Positions 44,947 through 53,517 of a stretch of 64,000 nucleotides of DNA are shown here, one piece after another; the stretch's first letter is position 1; each line of letters opens with the position of its first letter. The DNA comes from Desulfosarcina ovata subsp. ovata (GTDB lineage: Bacteria; Desulfobacterota; Desulfobacteria; Desulfobacterales; Desulfosarcinaceae): the NCBI RefSeq assembly GCF_009689005.1, contig NZ_AP021879.1:2852001-2916000 (forward strand). Reading direction: 5' to 3'. The translations under genes were made by a program, and so were the position numbers. A model generated the notes under the pieces. The model did not search any database and was not told the origin of the DNA. It was given only the letters and a program-made list of their open reading frames with translations.

Positions 44947-45516
44947 ATGCCAGACGACGACCGCGTGGATCGCAAAAAGCCGCTGGTGACCGTGATTCCC
45001 TTCGGCCAGACGCCTGTTATTGCCGCCAAGGTGATCGCCGCGCACATTTCCGGCTATCTGAACATGGACGCGGAAACCTTGCCGAGCATGCCCATCCCCC
45101 CCGACGCCCTGGACGGCGAGCGGCTGCAATACAACGCCGCCCGGATCATCGAGACCCTGGAGGCGGCGGATATGACGAATGCGTTCAAAATTGTCGCCCT
45201 TTTTGACGTCGATCTGTTCATCCCCCTGTTTACCCATGTTTTCGGGGAAGCCCGGCAGAACGGGCGGGTTGCCGCGATCTCCCTCTATCGCCTGTCCATC
45301 CACGCCGACGGATCTTGCCCGCCATCTGACCGGATCCTGGAGCGGGCCGCCAAAATCGCCCTGCACGAAATGGGGCACCTGCTGAACCTGCTGCACTGCG
45401 CCGATCCCCTGTGCCTGATGAACTTTTCCGACACAGTGGACAATCTGGACCAAACACCATTCAATTTCTGCCGCTATTGCCGGCGGTCGCTGCACCGGGC
45501 TTTGGCCTCCCCCTGA
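44947..45516 (+). CDS. amzA: Archaemetzincin-type zinc metalloprotease
   Basis: 189 residues, typical size. The extended zinc motif HEMGHLLNLLHC (His140-His150) is followed by CLMNF (Met-turn) and CRYC, the structural zinc pair of archaemetzincins. The usual Gly in HExxHxxGxxH is Asn here. It follows the NtrC regulator by three bases, so it is co-transcribed with the two-component pair. Substrate unknown. Confidence 0.9.
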   Translation: MPDDDRVDRKKPLVTVIPFGQTPVIAAKVIAAHISGYLNMDAETLPSMPIPPDALDGERLQYNAARIIETLEAADMTNAFKIVALFDVDLFIPLFTHVFGEARQNGRVAAISLYRLSIHADGSCPPSDRILERAAKIALHEMGHLLNLLHCADPLCLMNFSDTVDNLDQTPFNFCRYCRRSLHRALASP

Positions 45517-45549
45517 AGGGAGGGCAACCGTCTTGGGTTCAGGCCACGA

Positions 45550-46491
45550 TCATTTCTTGGTGGTGTGCAAAAATTGCGATGCCAGGTCATCCCATCGGAG
45601 GGTGTCAATGGCGCCGTAAATATCCCGCACCACCGATCCGCCGGTGGCGGCCATATCCTCGTACGGCGGTCCCATCAGGCCCAGCAGCTTGCGATGCTCC
45701 TGATCGATCCACTGGGTGCACTCCTGACCGAAGAAAAGCCGTTTCAGGTTGCGTTTGGGCAGATCCGGCTCGACGATGAAAAGCCATCCGGTATGATAGG
45801 GATCCTCGTTGACCAGTTGCGGATGCTCCCGTGCCGGGTGATTCACCGCCAGTACAGTACCCGTCACCGGAGAGAGTACCCCTGCCCGATGATCATCCCG
45901 GCCGAACGTCCACCCCACCCGGTCCTGCTGCACCTTGGCTCCCAGGGGCGGCAGGTCGACTTGGCTCAAATGGCCGAACACACATGCCGCAAAATCGTCA
46001 AGGCCGATCCTGGCCCGTCCGCCGTGTTCAAAGCGGACCCAGCTGTGCCCCATGTGATAGTAATAGTCATCGGCAATTTTGAATCCGGCCACCACGTTGC
46101 AGGTCGGTTCCCCCAGATCGGCGCCCAGATCCATCTCGTCGAGCATCTGATCAAAAGCGCAGTTGGAACAGTTATAATTGTACGGGCATGTTTTCGGGGC
46201 GGCGATCCGGCCGGTCAGTGCGTGCCGGCAGGGCCGATTGGCGCCGTCGTAGCGTTCGACAAGGTAGGTGACCCATTTTGATGCAGCCGTTTGATGGTCA
46301 ACGGAAGGGTCGATTTTCATGGCCTGGCGAATGGCCCGGTTGAACGGGCAGGCATTGCAGTCAAAGGCATTGTCACAGATGTGATAATTGACCACTCCGG
46401 CCTTCATCCAAATGCAACGATCCTCCATGACATTGAACCCGACCACGCGTTTTTTGGGCGAAACCGGCTTCTTTTTCGGGGAAACGTTCAT
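45550..46491 (-). CDS. GcvH-like protein with Cys-rich N-terminus, lacking the lipoyl lysine
   Basis: 313 residues from the ATG at 46491, chosen for the AAGGAGG upstream. The N-terminal ~110 residues carry many Cys (CDNAFDCNACPF, CPYNYNCSNCAFDQ), a probable Fe-S or zinc site. Residues ~125-240 match glycine-cleavage H protein (HSWVRFEHGGRARIGLDDFA, LSPVTGTVLAVNHP), but the lipoylated Lys position (eight before the Pro of SPVTG) is Asp. It is therefore probably a structural or regulatory relative. A -24/-12 promoter precedes it. Confidence 0.8.
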   Translation of the reverse strand: MNVSPKKKPVSPKKRVVGFNVMEDRCIWMKAGVVNYHICDNAFDCNACPFNRAIRQAMKIDPSVDHQTAASKWVTYLVERYDGANRPCRHALTGRIAAPKTCPYNYNCSNCAFDQMLDEMDLGADLGEPTCNVVAGFKIADDYYYHMGHSWVRFEHGGRARIGLDDFAACVFGHLSQVDLPPLGAKVQQDRVGWTFGRDDHRAGVLSPVTGTVLAVNHPAREHPQLVNEDPYHTGWLFIVEPDLPKRNLKRLFFGQECTQWIDQEHRKLLGLMGPPYEDMAATGGSVVRDIYGAIDTLRWDDLASQFLHTTKK

Positions 46492-46857
46492 GGTGATCCT
46501 CCTTGGGTTGCGGGTTTTCACCAATTTTGTATAGCAAACAGTCTGCCAGATACCGAGCCCCTGTCAGTTTAACTATTAACCACTGAATTTATAGAATATT
46601 CGTTGTTTTTGAATCCCGCCGGGATCGGACACGCCCGAACGGCGCGAACGAAGCGTTTAAAACGGCTACACCCCAGTGGCCGCAGACGGGTTCCACATCA
46701 ATATTTCGGTTTTGAATACGGCAGGTTAGACAGGTGTTGCCAATTACATCGATACAACCGGCCGGTGTAGCCAAAATGAACTCCAACGCTGCTAACAGCA
46801 GGGCAATCGCATGTAGATTTCCGGGTTGCTTTTCTTCCCAAAATTAGAGCGGCCATG
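46492..46857. other. Intergenic region upstream of the GcvH-like gene
   Basis: Contains the -24/-12 promoter at 46533-46548 (minus strand) and no evident gene. A TGTTGC half-site resembling the palindrome at 47640 occurs near 46734. Confidence 0.5.
46533..46548 (-). promoter_or_regulatory. Sigma-54 (-24/-12) promoter of the GcvH-like gene
   Basis: On the minus strand TGGCAGACTGTTTGCT keeps GG and GC exactly ten bases apart, with the consensus TGGCA and TTGCT halves. It lies about 40 bases before the ATG at 46491. The NtrC-type regulator at 43597 is the obvious activator. Confidence 0.7.
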
Positions 46858-46960
46858 AATGTCAAAGACCAAATGAAAAATGCCAAATGGTGGTATTCTA
46901 TCTATTTTAAAATCGATTTCATCCTTCATTTGACATTTGGGCTTTGGCATTTGGCATTTC
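46858..46960. repeat. AATGTCAAA-type palindromic repeat, copy 1
   Basis: About 103 bp starting GAATGTCAAA and ending TTTGGCATTTC, arms roughly complementary. It aligns with 58408-58513 over its length (shared GGTAT.CTAT and ATCCTTCA.TTGACATTTGG). Confidence 0.65.
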
Positions 46961-47174
46961 TCCACTTTCGGGAATGGTGGTGTTCAGGAACGGCCGGTTT
47001 TCGATTTTACTTGCGATTGACCTGTGCATAACAGTATCGGTCTTGAAAATCGGCCGGGTTTGGGATAATCAGTGGCTGTCCGCCATGAATGGCCCGTTCT
47101 GCCCGTTTCCGGAAGGACGCCAACAAACCGGGCGGCAGTCACCAACACAAAGCCAAAGCCAAAAGCACGCAACC

Positions 47175-47654
47175 ATGAATGATTCCCTCATCGACGTGGT
47201 CATTCCCAAAGAGAACGCTGTCTTCTGGATGGACGACCGTGGCCGCTGGCACAATCGCCACGGCCGGTTCGAGCATAAACGCATCATCGATCACTTCAAC
47301 CAGGCCATCCGCCGCGACGGCGACGGCTACTACGTTACCCAGGTGCGGGGGAATGTTCGCGAAAAGGTCTATTTCCACTATGCGGACACCCCCCTTTTTG
47401 TCGTTCGCATCATAGAAAAGACGGACCTTAAGGGGGTTCTCAATACCGGCGAAGCGATCATCATCGATCCGCCGGCACTGTGCATTGAAAACGACCAGCT
47501 CTACCAGGTGCGGGGCGTCGAACGCATCAAATTTTCTGACCGTGCGCTTCTGACCCTGGCGTCACACCTGAAAGAGACAGCCAACGGACTCATCTTTCAG
47601 ATGGGTGACCGCAGTTGGCCGATTCCGGAGAACAGCGATTGTTGCGCAACATAA
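47175..47654 (+). CDS. Conserved hypothetical protein (DUF1285-like)
   Basis: 159 residues. The frame is open to 46944, but that part crosses a repeat; the ATG at 47175 (MNDSLIDVVIP) begins the conserved part. WMDDRGRWHNRHGRFEHKRI, then YYVTQVRGNVREKVYFHYADTPLFV resemble the two-lobed DUF1285 family, of unknown function. No signal or membrane segment. Ends in the TGTTGCGCAACA palindrome, a possible regulator site. Confidence 0.65.
   Translation: MNDSLIDVVIPKENAVFWMDDRGRWHNRHGRFEHKRIIDHFNQAIRRDGDGYYVTQVRGNVREKVYFHYADTPLFVVRIIEKTDLKGVLNTGEAIIIDPPALCIENDQLYQVRGVERIKFSDRALLTLASHLKETANGLIFQMGDRSWPIPENSDCCAT
47640..47651. promoter_or_regulatory. Possible enhancer site for the NtrC regulator
   Basis: Perfect 12-bp palindrome TGTTGCGCAACA about 175 bases upstream of the -24/-12 promoter. 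Half-sites recur at 47733-47756 (TGTTG and GCAACA). Distance and dyad symmetry fit Fis-HTH enhancer binding; not proven. Confidence 0.35.
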
Positions 47655-47826
47655 TGCAACACCGCGAAGACATTTGCTGCAAAATATTTATTCTACGATA
47701 ACAGAGCCTTAATTCATTCGTCAGCCGGACTCTGTTGTAGAAACCGCAACGCAACACTCCTCCCCATAGCCTTTTGGCAAAAGCCTTTTGCCTTTAAAAA
47801 CAACCGGTTTCCTGCGAAATCCCCAC

Positions 47827-47842
47827 TGGCATGGCTTATGCT
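47827..47842 (+). promoter_or_regulatory. Sigma-54 (-24/-12) promoter of the Hdr operon
   Basis: TGGCATGGCTTATGCT has GG and GC ten bases apart and deviates from TGGCACG-N4-TTGCW at two positions. It lies 160 bases before the receiver-like gene that starts the hdr operon. Confidence 0.55.
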
Positions 47843-48001
47843 GTACCCAATGAGCAACGTCGCGCCATTCCACATTTACCCACACTGCCGATAAACGGCA
47901 ACGGCACCTGAAACGTCAACAATCGCTAGGGCATGTTCGATCCGCAATCAACGGACGATGCCCTTCAATCGGGTCCCCGGCGGCCCAGCCAGCGAGGAGC
48001 G

Positions 48002-48421
48002 ATGGTGTCAGCAAAGCAGCCAGCCAAGACCATCCTCGTGGTCGAAGATGAACCCGACACGAGCATCTTTCTGTCCAACCTGCTCGCCGCCAACGGATTC
48101 TGCCCGATCTGCGCCAGCACAATTGTCGAAGGCCTCAAGAAGGCGGTGGACGGTTGTCCGGATCTGGTGATTATCAACGCCATGCTGCCCGGCGAAGCCG
48201 GGCTGCGCCTTTACCGCAGCCTGCGGTGCAGCGACCGCCTGTGCCATATTCCGATTGTCATGTTGTCCACAGTGGACAAAAGCATGTTTTATCATTGGCC
48301 GGGAACCCGGCGCTCGCCATCGGGGCGTCATATCCCCGAACCCGAGGCATACCTGCAGAAACCACCCGAAGCGGACGAACTGCTGGCTGTGGTTAACCGA
48401 CTCTGTGCAACAAAAGGATGA
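48002..48421 (+). CDS. Receiver-like protein lacking the phospho-acceptor Asp
   Basis: 139 residues, one CheY-like domain (ILVVEDEPDTSIFLSNLL). The acceptor position is Asn59 (LVIINAMLPGEAG) instead of Asp, though the acidic pair ED and a C-terminal Lys (YLQKPPEADEL) remain. It may be a constitutive or protein-binding pseudo-receiver. GAGGAG before 48002 sets the start. It is the first gene of the hdr operon, ten bases before hdrA. Confidence 0.8.
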   Translation: MVSAKQPAKTILVVEDEPDTSIFLSNLLAANGFCPICASTIVEGLKKAVDGCPDLVIINAMLPGEAGLRLYRSLRCSDRLCHIPIVMLSTVDKSMFYHWPGTRRSPSGRHIPEPEAYLQKPPEADELLAVVNRLCATKG

Positions 48422-48431
48422 GGGAGGCGGC

Positions 48432-51400
48432 ATGTCTATCAAGATTGGATTCTACATCTGCCACTGTGGCATCAACATCGCTCACAAGGTCCGGGTTCAG
48501 GAGGTCGCCGATTTTATACGCACCCTGAAAAACGTGGTCGTTTCCCGCGATTACAAATTCATGTGCTCCGATCCCGGCCAGGAGATGATCGAAACCGATA
48601 TCCGCACCCATGGACTCAACCGGGTGGTGGTCGCCTCCTGCTCGCCGCGACTGCACGAAAAGACCTTCCAGGGGGCCTGCCAGCGGGCCGGGCTGAACCC
48701 ATACCTGTTCCAGATGGCGTCGGTGCGCGAACAGGTCTCGTGGGTCACCACCGACGAGGACGAAGCCACCCGCAAGGCCAAAACCCTGGCCGCCGGGGCC
48801 ATCAACCGGGTCAATTTCCACCAGATGCTGGAGACCCGCACCGTTGACGTGCATCCCGATGTGATGGTGGTGGGCGGCGGTATCGCCGGCATGCAGGCGG
48901 CCCTGGACATCGGCAACGCCGGCCTGACGGTTTACCTGGTGGAGCGTCAGACCACCGTTGGCGGCCACATGCTCCAGTTCGACAAAACCTTTCCCACCCT
49001 GGACTGCGCCGCCTGCATCGGGACGCCCAAAATGGTCGAGGTGGCCCAGAATCCCAACATCCGACTTTTGACCTACAGCGAGGTGACCGATGTCTCCGGT
49101 TACATCGGCAACTACGACGTCACCGTCACCCGCCGGCCGCGCTACGTCAAGGAGGGCGTCTGCACCGGCTGCGGAGAGTGCGCCAAGGTGTGTCCGGTCT
49201 CGCTGCCCAGCGAATGGGACGAGGGGCTCTCCCAGCGCAAGGCGATCTTCCGGGCCTTTCCCCAGGCCGTGCCGATCACCTTTACCATCGACAAGAAGGA
49301 CCGGGCCCCCTGCACCACCACCTGTCCGGCGGGCATCAATGTCCAGGGCTACGTTCAACTCATCGGCCAGGGCAAGTATCGCGAAGCCGTTGAACTGATC
49401 CGCCAGCGCCTACCCCTTCCCGGCGTGCTGGGACGGGTCTGCCCGCATCCCTGTGAATCGGTCTGCCGGCGTCAGGAGGTGGACAGCGCGGTGGCCATCC
49501 GCGACCTGAAGCGGTTTGCCGCCGACCAGGTCAGCCTGGCCGATCTGCCCGTTCCGGCCATTGAGGACCGGCCCGAACGGGTAGCCGTCATCGGTTCCGG
49601 CCCGGCCGGACTGACCGTGGCCGATGACCTGCGGCGCCAGGGGTTTCCGGTGACGATCTTCGAAGCACTGCCCGTGCTGGGCGGCATGCTGCGGGTGGGT
49701 ATCCCCGACTACCGCCTGCCGCCGGCGGTACTCGACGGTGAAATCGACCACCTGCTCGCCCACGGCATCGAAGCCCGCACCGGCATGCGTTTCGGCGTCG
49801 ACTTCAGCCTGACGGACCTGGCGGACCAGGGCTACCAGGCCGTGTTCCTGGGAATCGGCGCCCACCACGCCATGACCCTGGGCATTCCCGGTGAAGCCAC
49901 CGCCAAAGGTGTGGTCGATGCCATGCACTTTCTGCGGGAGGTCAACCTGGGCGACCGGCAGGCACCGGGCCAGCAGATCGTCGTCGTGGGCGGCGGCAAT
50001 GTGGCCATCGATGCGGCCCGGGTGGCCAAACGGCTCGGCGCCCAAACGGTCACCGTGGTCTATCGCCGGTCCGAACGGGAGATGCCCGCCTATGCCGAGG
50101 AAATCCAGGGAGCCCGGAATGAAGGCATCCGGTTCACCACCCTTACGGCACCGGTGCGCATCCTGGCCGAGGGCGACCGGGTCACCGGTTTCGAATGCAT
50201 GCGCACGGAGCTGGGGCCGCCGGACGACACGGGCCGGCGACGCCCGGTGCCGGTGGAAGGCTCCGCCTTTGTGATTGAGTGCGACACGGTGATCCCGGCC
50301 ATCGGGCAGAAAATCGACGCCTCCTGGTCGGCCCAGCTCCCCGAGTTGCAGTTGACCGCCAGAAACACCATTGCCGTGGCGCCCGGCACCATGCAGACCT
50401 CCATCCCCCACCTCTTTGCCGCCGGCGATGCGGTCAGCGGCCCGGCCACGGTGATCGAGGCGGTGGCGGCCGGCCACAAGGCGGCGGCGGCCATGGCACG
50501 CTACATCGAAGGGGCCGATATGGACCGGTTCGCCCGGGACCTGGCCGACCGGCCGCCACCAGGCCAGGACTGGGCCGATATCGCCGACACCATCGCCCCG
50601 CAACCCCGGGCCACACCCGCCCATGTCACGGACCCGGCCCGGGCAAGGACCTTCGATGAGGTGGATCGGGGGTTGAGCGAAGCCGAGGCCCGCCAGGAAG
50701 CGTCCCGCTGTTTGAACTGCGGGGTGTGCAGCGAATGCATGGCCTGCGTGACGGCGTGTGAGGCGGGGGCCATCGACCACACCATGGCCCCCACCCGGGA
50801 AACCCTCAAAGTGGGCAGCATCATCCTGGCCACGGGCTACGATCTGATGGATCCCGGTCCCATCCAGCCGCTGGGTTACGGCCGCTACGCCAACGTGTTC
50901 ACCAGCCTGGAGTTCGAACGCCTGAGCAATGCCACCGGTCCCACCGGCGGCCAGATTCTCACGCGCGACGACAGCGGCCGGTTCGGTGAGCCGCCGCAGA
51001 GCGTGGCCCTGGTCCACTGCGTGGGCAGCCGCGATGTCAACCACCACCCCTACTGCTCACGGGTCTGCTGCATGTACGCCCTGAAGTACAGCCACCTGAT
51101 CAAGGAGAAGGTCGGCCACCACGCCCAAGTTTACGACTTTTACATCGACCAGCGCTGTTTCGGCAAAGGCTACGAGGAGTTCTACCGCCGCTGCCAGGAG
51201 GAGGGCACGGTGTTCATCCGCGGCAAAGTGGCCGAGATCACCGATAAGGGAGAAACCCCGGAAGAAGCCGGCAAACTGGTGGCCATTGCCGAGGACACGC
51301 TTCTGGGCGAACGCATCCGGGTTCCGGTGGACATGGTGGTGCTGTGCAGCGCCATGGAGGCCCGCAGCGATACCACCGATGTGGGTCGGCTGTTCGGCGT

Positions 51401-51839
51401 CAACCCGGGCGGCGATGGATTCTTCCTTGAAGAGCACCCCAAACTGGGGCCGCTGAACACCGCCACCGACGGCGTCTTCCTGGCCGGTGCCTGCCAGGGT
51501 CCCAAGGATATCCCCGACACCGTGGCCCAAGCGTCGGGCGCGGCCGCCAAGGCCCTTTCCCTGGCCACCCGCGGCGAGGTCCAGGTGCCCTCGGCGATCA
51601 GCTGGATCGATCCGGACATCTGTTCCGGCTGCCAGACCTGCATCGACCTTTGCGCCTACGGTGCCATCAGTTTCGATGCCCGCCGCCAGGTCTCGATGGT
51701 CAACGGCGCCCTGTGCAAGGGCTGCGGCAGCTGCAGCACGGCCTGCCCATCCAATGCGGCGCAGGTCAGCCATTTCAAGGGGAAACAGGTGTTTGCCGAA
51801 CTGGATGGAATTATGGATGCGCTTTCGGCTGTTGGTTAA
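48432..51839 (+). CDS. hdrA: HdrA fused to an NfnB/GltD-type NAD(P)H oxidoreductase module
   Basis: 1135 residues. HdrA N-terminal domain (FYICHCGINIA) and FAD fold (VMVVGGGIAGMQAALDIG, ~145) lead to a cluster motif CTGCGECAKVCPV (~241). Residues ~290-740 are an inserted glutamate-synthase-small-subunit/NfnB-like module with Cys cluster (CTTTCPAGI), second FAD site (VAVIGSGPAGLTVADDL) and NAD(P)H site (VVVGGGNVAIDAARVAKRLG). HdrA then resumes, with CVGSRD, CSRVCCMYALK and two C-terminal ferredoxin motifs (CSGCQTCIDLC, CKGCGSCSTACP). Suggests NAD(P)H exchange directly with the bifurcating HdrA flavin. Confidence 0.95.
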   Translation: MSIKIGFYICHCGINIAHKVRVQEVADFIRTLKNVVVSRDYKFMCSDPGQEMIETDIRTHGLNRVVVASCSPRLHEKTFQGACQRAGLNPYLFQMASVREQVSWVTTDEDEATRKAKTLAAGAINRVNFHQMLETRTVDVHPDVMVVGGGIAGMQAALDIGNAGLTVYLVERQTTVGGHMLQFDKTFPTLDCAACIGTPKMVEVAQNPNIRLLTYSEVTDVSGYIGNYDVTVTRRPRYVKEGVCTGCGECAKVCPVSLPSEWDEGLSQRKAIFRAFPQAVPITFTIDKKDRAPCTTTCPAGINVQGYVQLIGQGKYREAVELIRQRLPLPGVLGRVCPHPCESVCRRQEVDSAVAIRDLKRFAADQVSLADLPVPAIEDRPERVAVIGSGPAGLTVADDLRRQGFPVTIFEALPVLGGMLRVGIPDYRLPPAVLDGEIDHLLAHGIEARTGMRFGVDFSLTDLADQGYQAVFLGIGAHHAMTLGIPGEATAKGVVDAMHFLREVNLGDRQAPGQQIVVVGGGNVAIDAARVAKRLGAQTVTVVYRRSEREMPAYAEEIQGARNEGIRFTTLTAPVRILAEGDRVTGFECMRTELGPPDDTGRRRPVPVEGSAFVIECDTVIPAIGQKIDASWSAQLPELQLTARNTIAVAPGTMQTSIPHLFAAGDAVSGPATVIEAVAAGHKAAAAMARYIEGADMDRFARDLADRPPPGQDWADIADTIAPQPRATPAHVTDPARARTFDEVDRGLSEAEARQEASRCLNCGVCSECMACVTACEAGAIDHTMAPTRETLKVGSIILATGYDLMDPGPIQPLGYGRYANVFTSLEFERLSNATGPTGGQILTRDDSGRFGEPPQSVALVHCVGSRDVNHHPYCSRVCCMYALKYSHLIKEKVGHHAQVYDFYIDQRCFGKGYEEFYRRCQEEGTVFIRGKVAEITDKGETPEEAGKLVAIAEDTLLGERIRVPVDMVVLCSAMEARSDTTDVGRLFGVNPGGDGFFLEEHPKLGPLNTATDGVFLAGACQGPKDIPDTVAQASGAAAKALSLATRGEVQVPSAISWIDPDICSGCQTCIDLCAYGAISFDARRQVSMVNGALCKGCGSCSTACPSNAAQVSHFKGKQVFAELDGIMDALSAVG

Positions 51840-51864
51840 AACTGAATAAAAATCGGAGATTTTT

Positions 51865-52287
51865 ATGGAACCTTTCGAACCCGCCATCATCGCCTTCGTC
51901 TGCAACTGGTGCACCTACACGGCCGCCGACCTGGCCGGTACCTCGCGGCTCGCCTATCCGAAAAACATCCGCCTGATCCGGGTGATGTGCACGGGCATGG
52001 TCGATCCCCAGTACGTTATCAAGGCCTTTCTCGAAGGGGCCGACGGTGTGCTGATCAGCGGCTGTCATCCCGGTGACTGCCACTACATCAACGGCAACTA
52101 CAAGGCGCGCCGGCGGGTCAAGCTGCTCAAGGAGATCCTGCCCCGCTTCGGTATCGACGACCGGCGGCTGCGTCTGACCTGGATTGGTGCCAGCGACGGG
52201 ATTGAATTTTCGCACATCATGGGAGAGCTCGTGGAACAGACCCGGGAATTGGGCCCCATGCTCCCCGACCTAAAAATGGTCATCTGA
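51865..52287 (+). CDS. mvhD: MvhD-type [2Fe-2S] electron-transfer subunit
   Basis: 140 residues, full MvhD length. Cysteines in FVCNWCTYTAADLAG, VMCTGMVD and SGCHPGDCHY match the [2Fe-2S]-binding pattern that links HdrA to hydrogenase or formate dehydrogenase. Begins 25 bases after hdrA. Confidence 0.95.
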   Translation: MEPFEPAIIAFVCNWCTYTAADLAGTSRLAYPKNIRLIRVMCTGMVDPQYVIKAFLEGADGVLISGCHPGDCHYINGNYKARRRVKLLKEILPRFGIDDRRLRLTWIGASDGIEFSHIMGELVEQTRELGPMLPDLKMVI

Positions 52288-52321
52288 CACGGCGTGGTGA
52301 AACCGAACATCCGGAGGCAAT

Positions 52322-53467
52322 ATGACACAGGCAGTTAGCATTCCTATCCAGGATCATGACCTTCTCACCGGCATGCGTTCCTTTTTGACCGCCATCATGG
52401 AAAAATCCGGGATCGACGCTATTCTGGTCCCAGCCCGCCTGTCCGTAAAGAACCGGATCATGCCCATGCTGATATCGGATCCGGCGTGCCTGACCGAGGC
52501 GGATCCGCTCTCCCCGGCGTTTCCGGTCAACGCCGCCCAGCAGCTCACCCGGCTTACCCGCCAACCGGCCGGGGGGCGCCTGGCCGCGGTCCTGCGCCCC
52601 TGCGAGGTGCGGGCCTTCAACGAGCTGGTCAAGCTGAACCAGGGCCGTCGTGAGGATGTGCTGATCATCAGCCTCGACTGCCCGGGTGCCCTGTCCAACA
52701 GCGATTTCAGAACTTTTGCCGATGGGTACGACTCCCTGGACGCCGCCTCCCGGGCATTTGCCGCCACGGCCTTTTCCAGCGCTCCGGCAGGCGATCTGCC
52801 GGAAGTCACAAGTGCCTGCCGGGCATGCGACCATCCGGTTTGCGATGGTGGCGACATCGGCATCGAACGGTTCGGTGACGATCAGGCAACCGATCCGGTG
52901 GCGCGGGCCCATACGGAAAGCGGGCAAGCCGCGCTCACGGGCCTCGATTTCCCTCCCCCACAGGCGCCCGCCGAAGGCCGCAAAGCCGCCATCCAGTCCA
53001 TTCTGGCGGTCCGCAGGAGATATCGCGACGGGATGTTCGCCGAAGTGGCCGAAGCCACCAACACGATTCCGGCCCTGAGTACCTACCTGGCCGATTGCGT
53101 CAACTGTTACAACTGCCGCGGGGCCTGCCCGGTGTGTTACTGCACGACCTGTGTGTTCAGCACCGACACCTTCCGCCACGAGCCGTTCCAGTACGTGCAA
53201 TGGGCCCGTCGCAAAGGGGAGATCAAGATGCCCACGGACACCCTCTTTTTCCATCTGACCCGCATGGCCCACATGAGTTGTGCCTGCGTGGGCTGCGGCC
53301 AGTGTACCAATGCCTGTCCCAACGACATCCCCTTATCGGACCTGTTCACCTATGTGGCCCGGCATACCCAGGGTGCCTTTGACTACCGGGCCGGCCTGGA
53401 TATTAACGCCCGTCCGCCCATGAACGGGTTTGAGGAAGAGGAATACCCGGAAATCGTGGGGCTATGA
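52322..53467 (+). CDS. FrhB/FdhB-like iron-sulfur flavoprotein subunit
   Basis: 381 residues. N-terminal part with LRPCEVRAFNELVKLNQ, C-terminal cysteine clusters DCVNCYNCRGACPVCYC and CVGCGQCTNACP, the arrangement of F420 hydrogenase/formate dehydrogenase beta subunits that pass electrons between a flavin and [4Fe-4S] clusters. The two-ferredoxin end could connect to HdrA. In sulfate reducers such subunits usually work with Fdh or Hdr modules; the donor here is not certain. Confidence 0.8.
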   Translation: MTQAVSIPIQDHDLLTGMRSFLTAIMEKSGIDAILVPARLSVKNRIMPMLISDPACLTEADPLSPAFPVNAAQQLTRLTRQPAGGRLAAVLRPCEVRAFNELVKLNQGRREDVLIISLDCPGALSNSDFRTFADGYDSLDAASRAFAATAFSSAPAGDLPEVTSACRACDHPVCDGGDIGIERFGDDQATDPVARAHTESGQAALTGLDFPPPQAPAEGRKAAIQSILAVRRRYRDGMFAEVAEATNTIPALSTYLADCVNCYNCRGACPVCYCTTCVFSTDTFRHEPFQYVQWARRKGEIKMPTDTLFFHLTRMAHMSCACVGCGQCTNACPNDIPLSDLFTYVARHTQGAFDYRAGLDINARPPMNGFEEEEYPEIVGL

Positions 53468-53517
53468 AATTTCAAATTTGAGATTTGAGATTTGGAATCC
53501 TTGGAAGGGAGCGCACC

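Noticed and set aside
49410..51047. 545-codon minus-strand frame
   Set aside because: Shadow of the HdrA-NfnB gene with no domain match.
53465..53500. AT-rich ATTTCAAATTTGAGATTT stretch after the FrhB-like stop as a third copy of the AATGTCAAA repeat
   Set aside because: Too short and lacks the central block shared by the two accepted copies.
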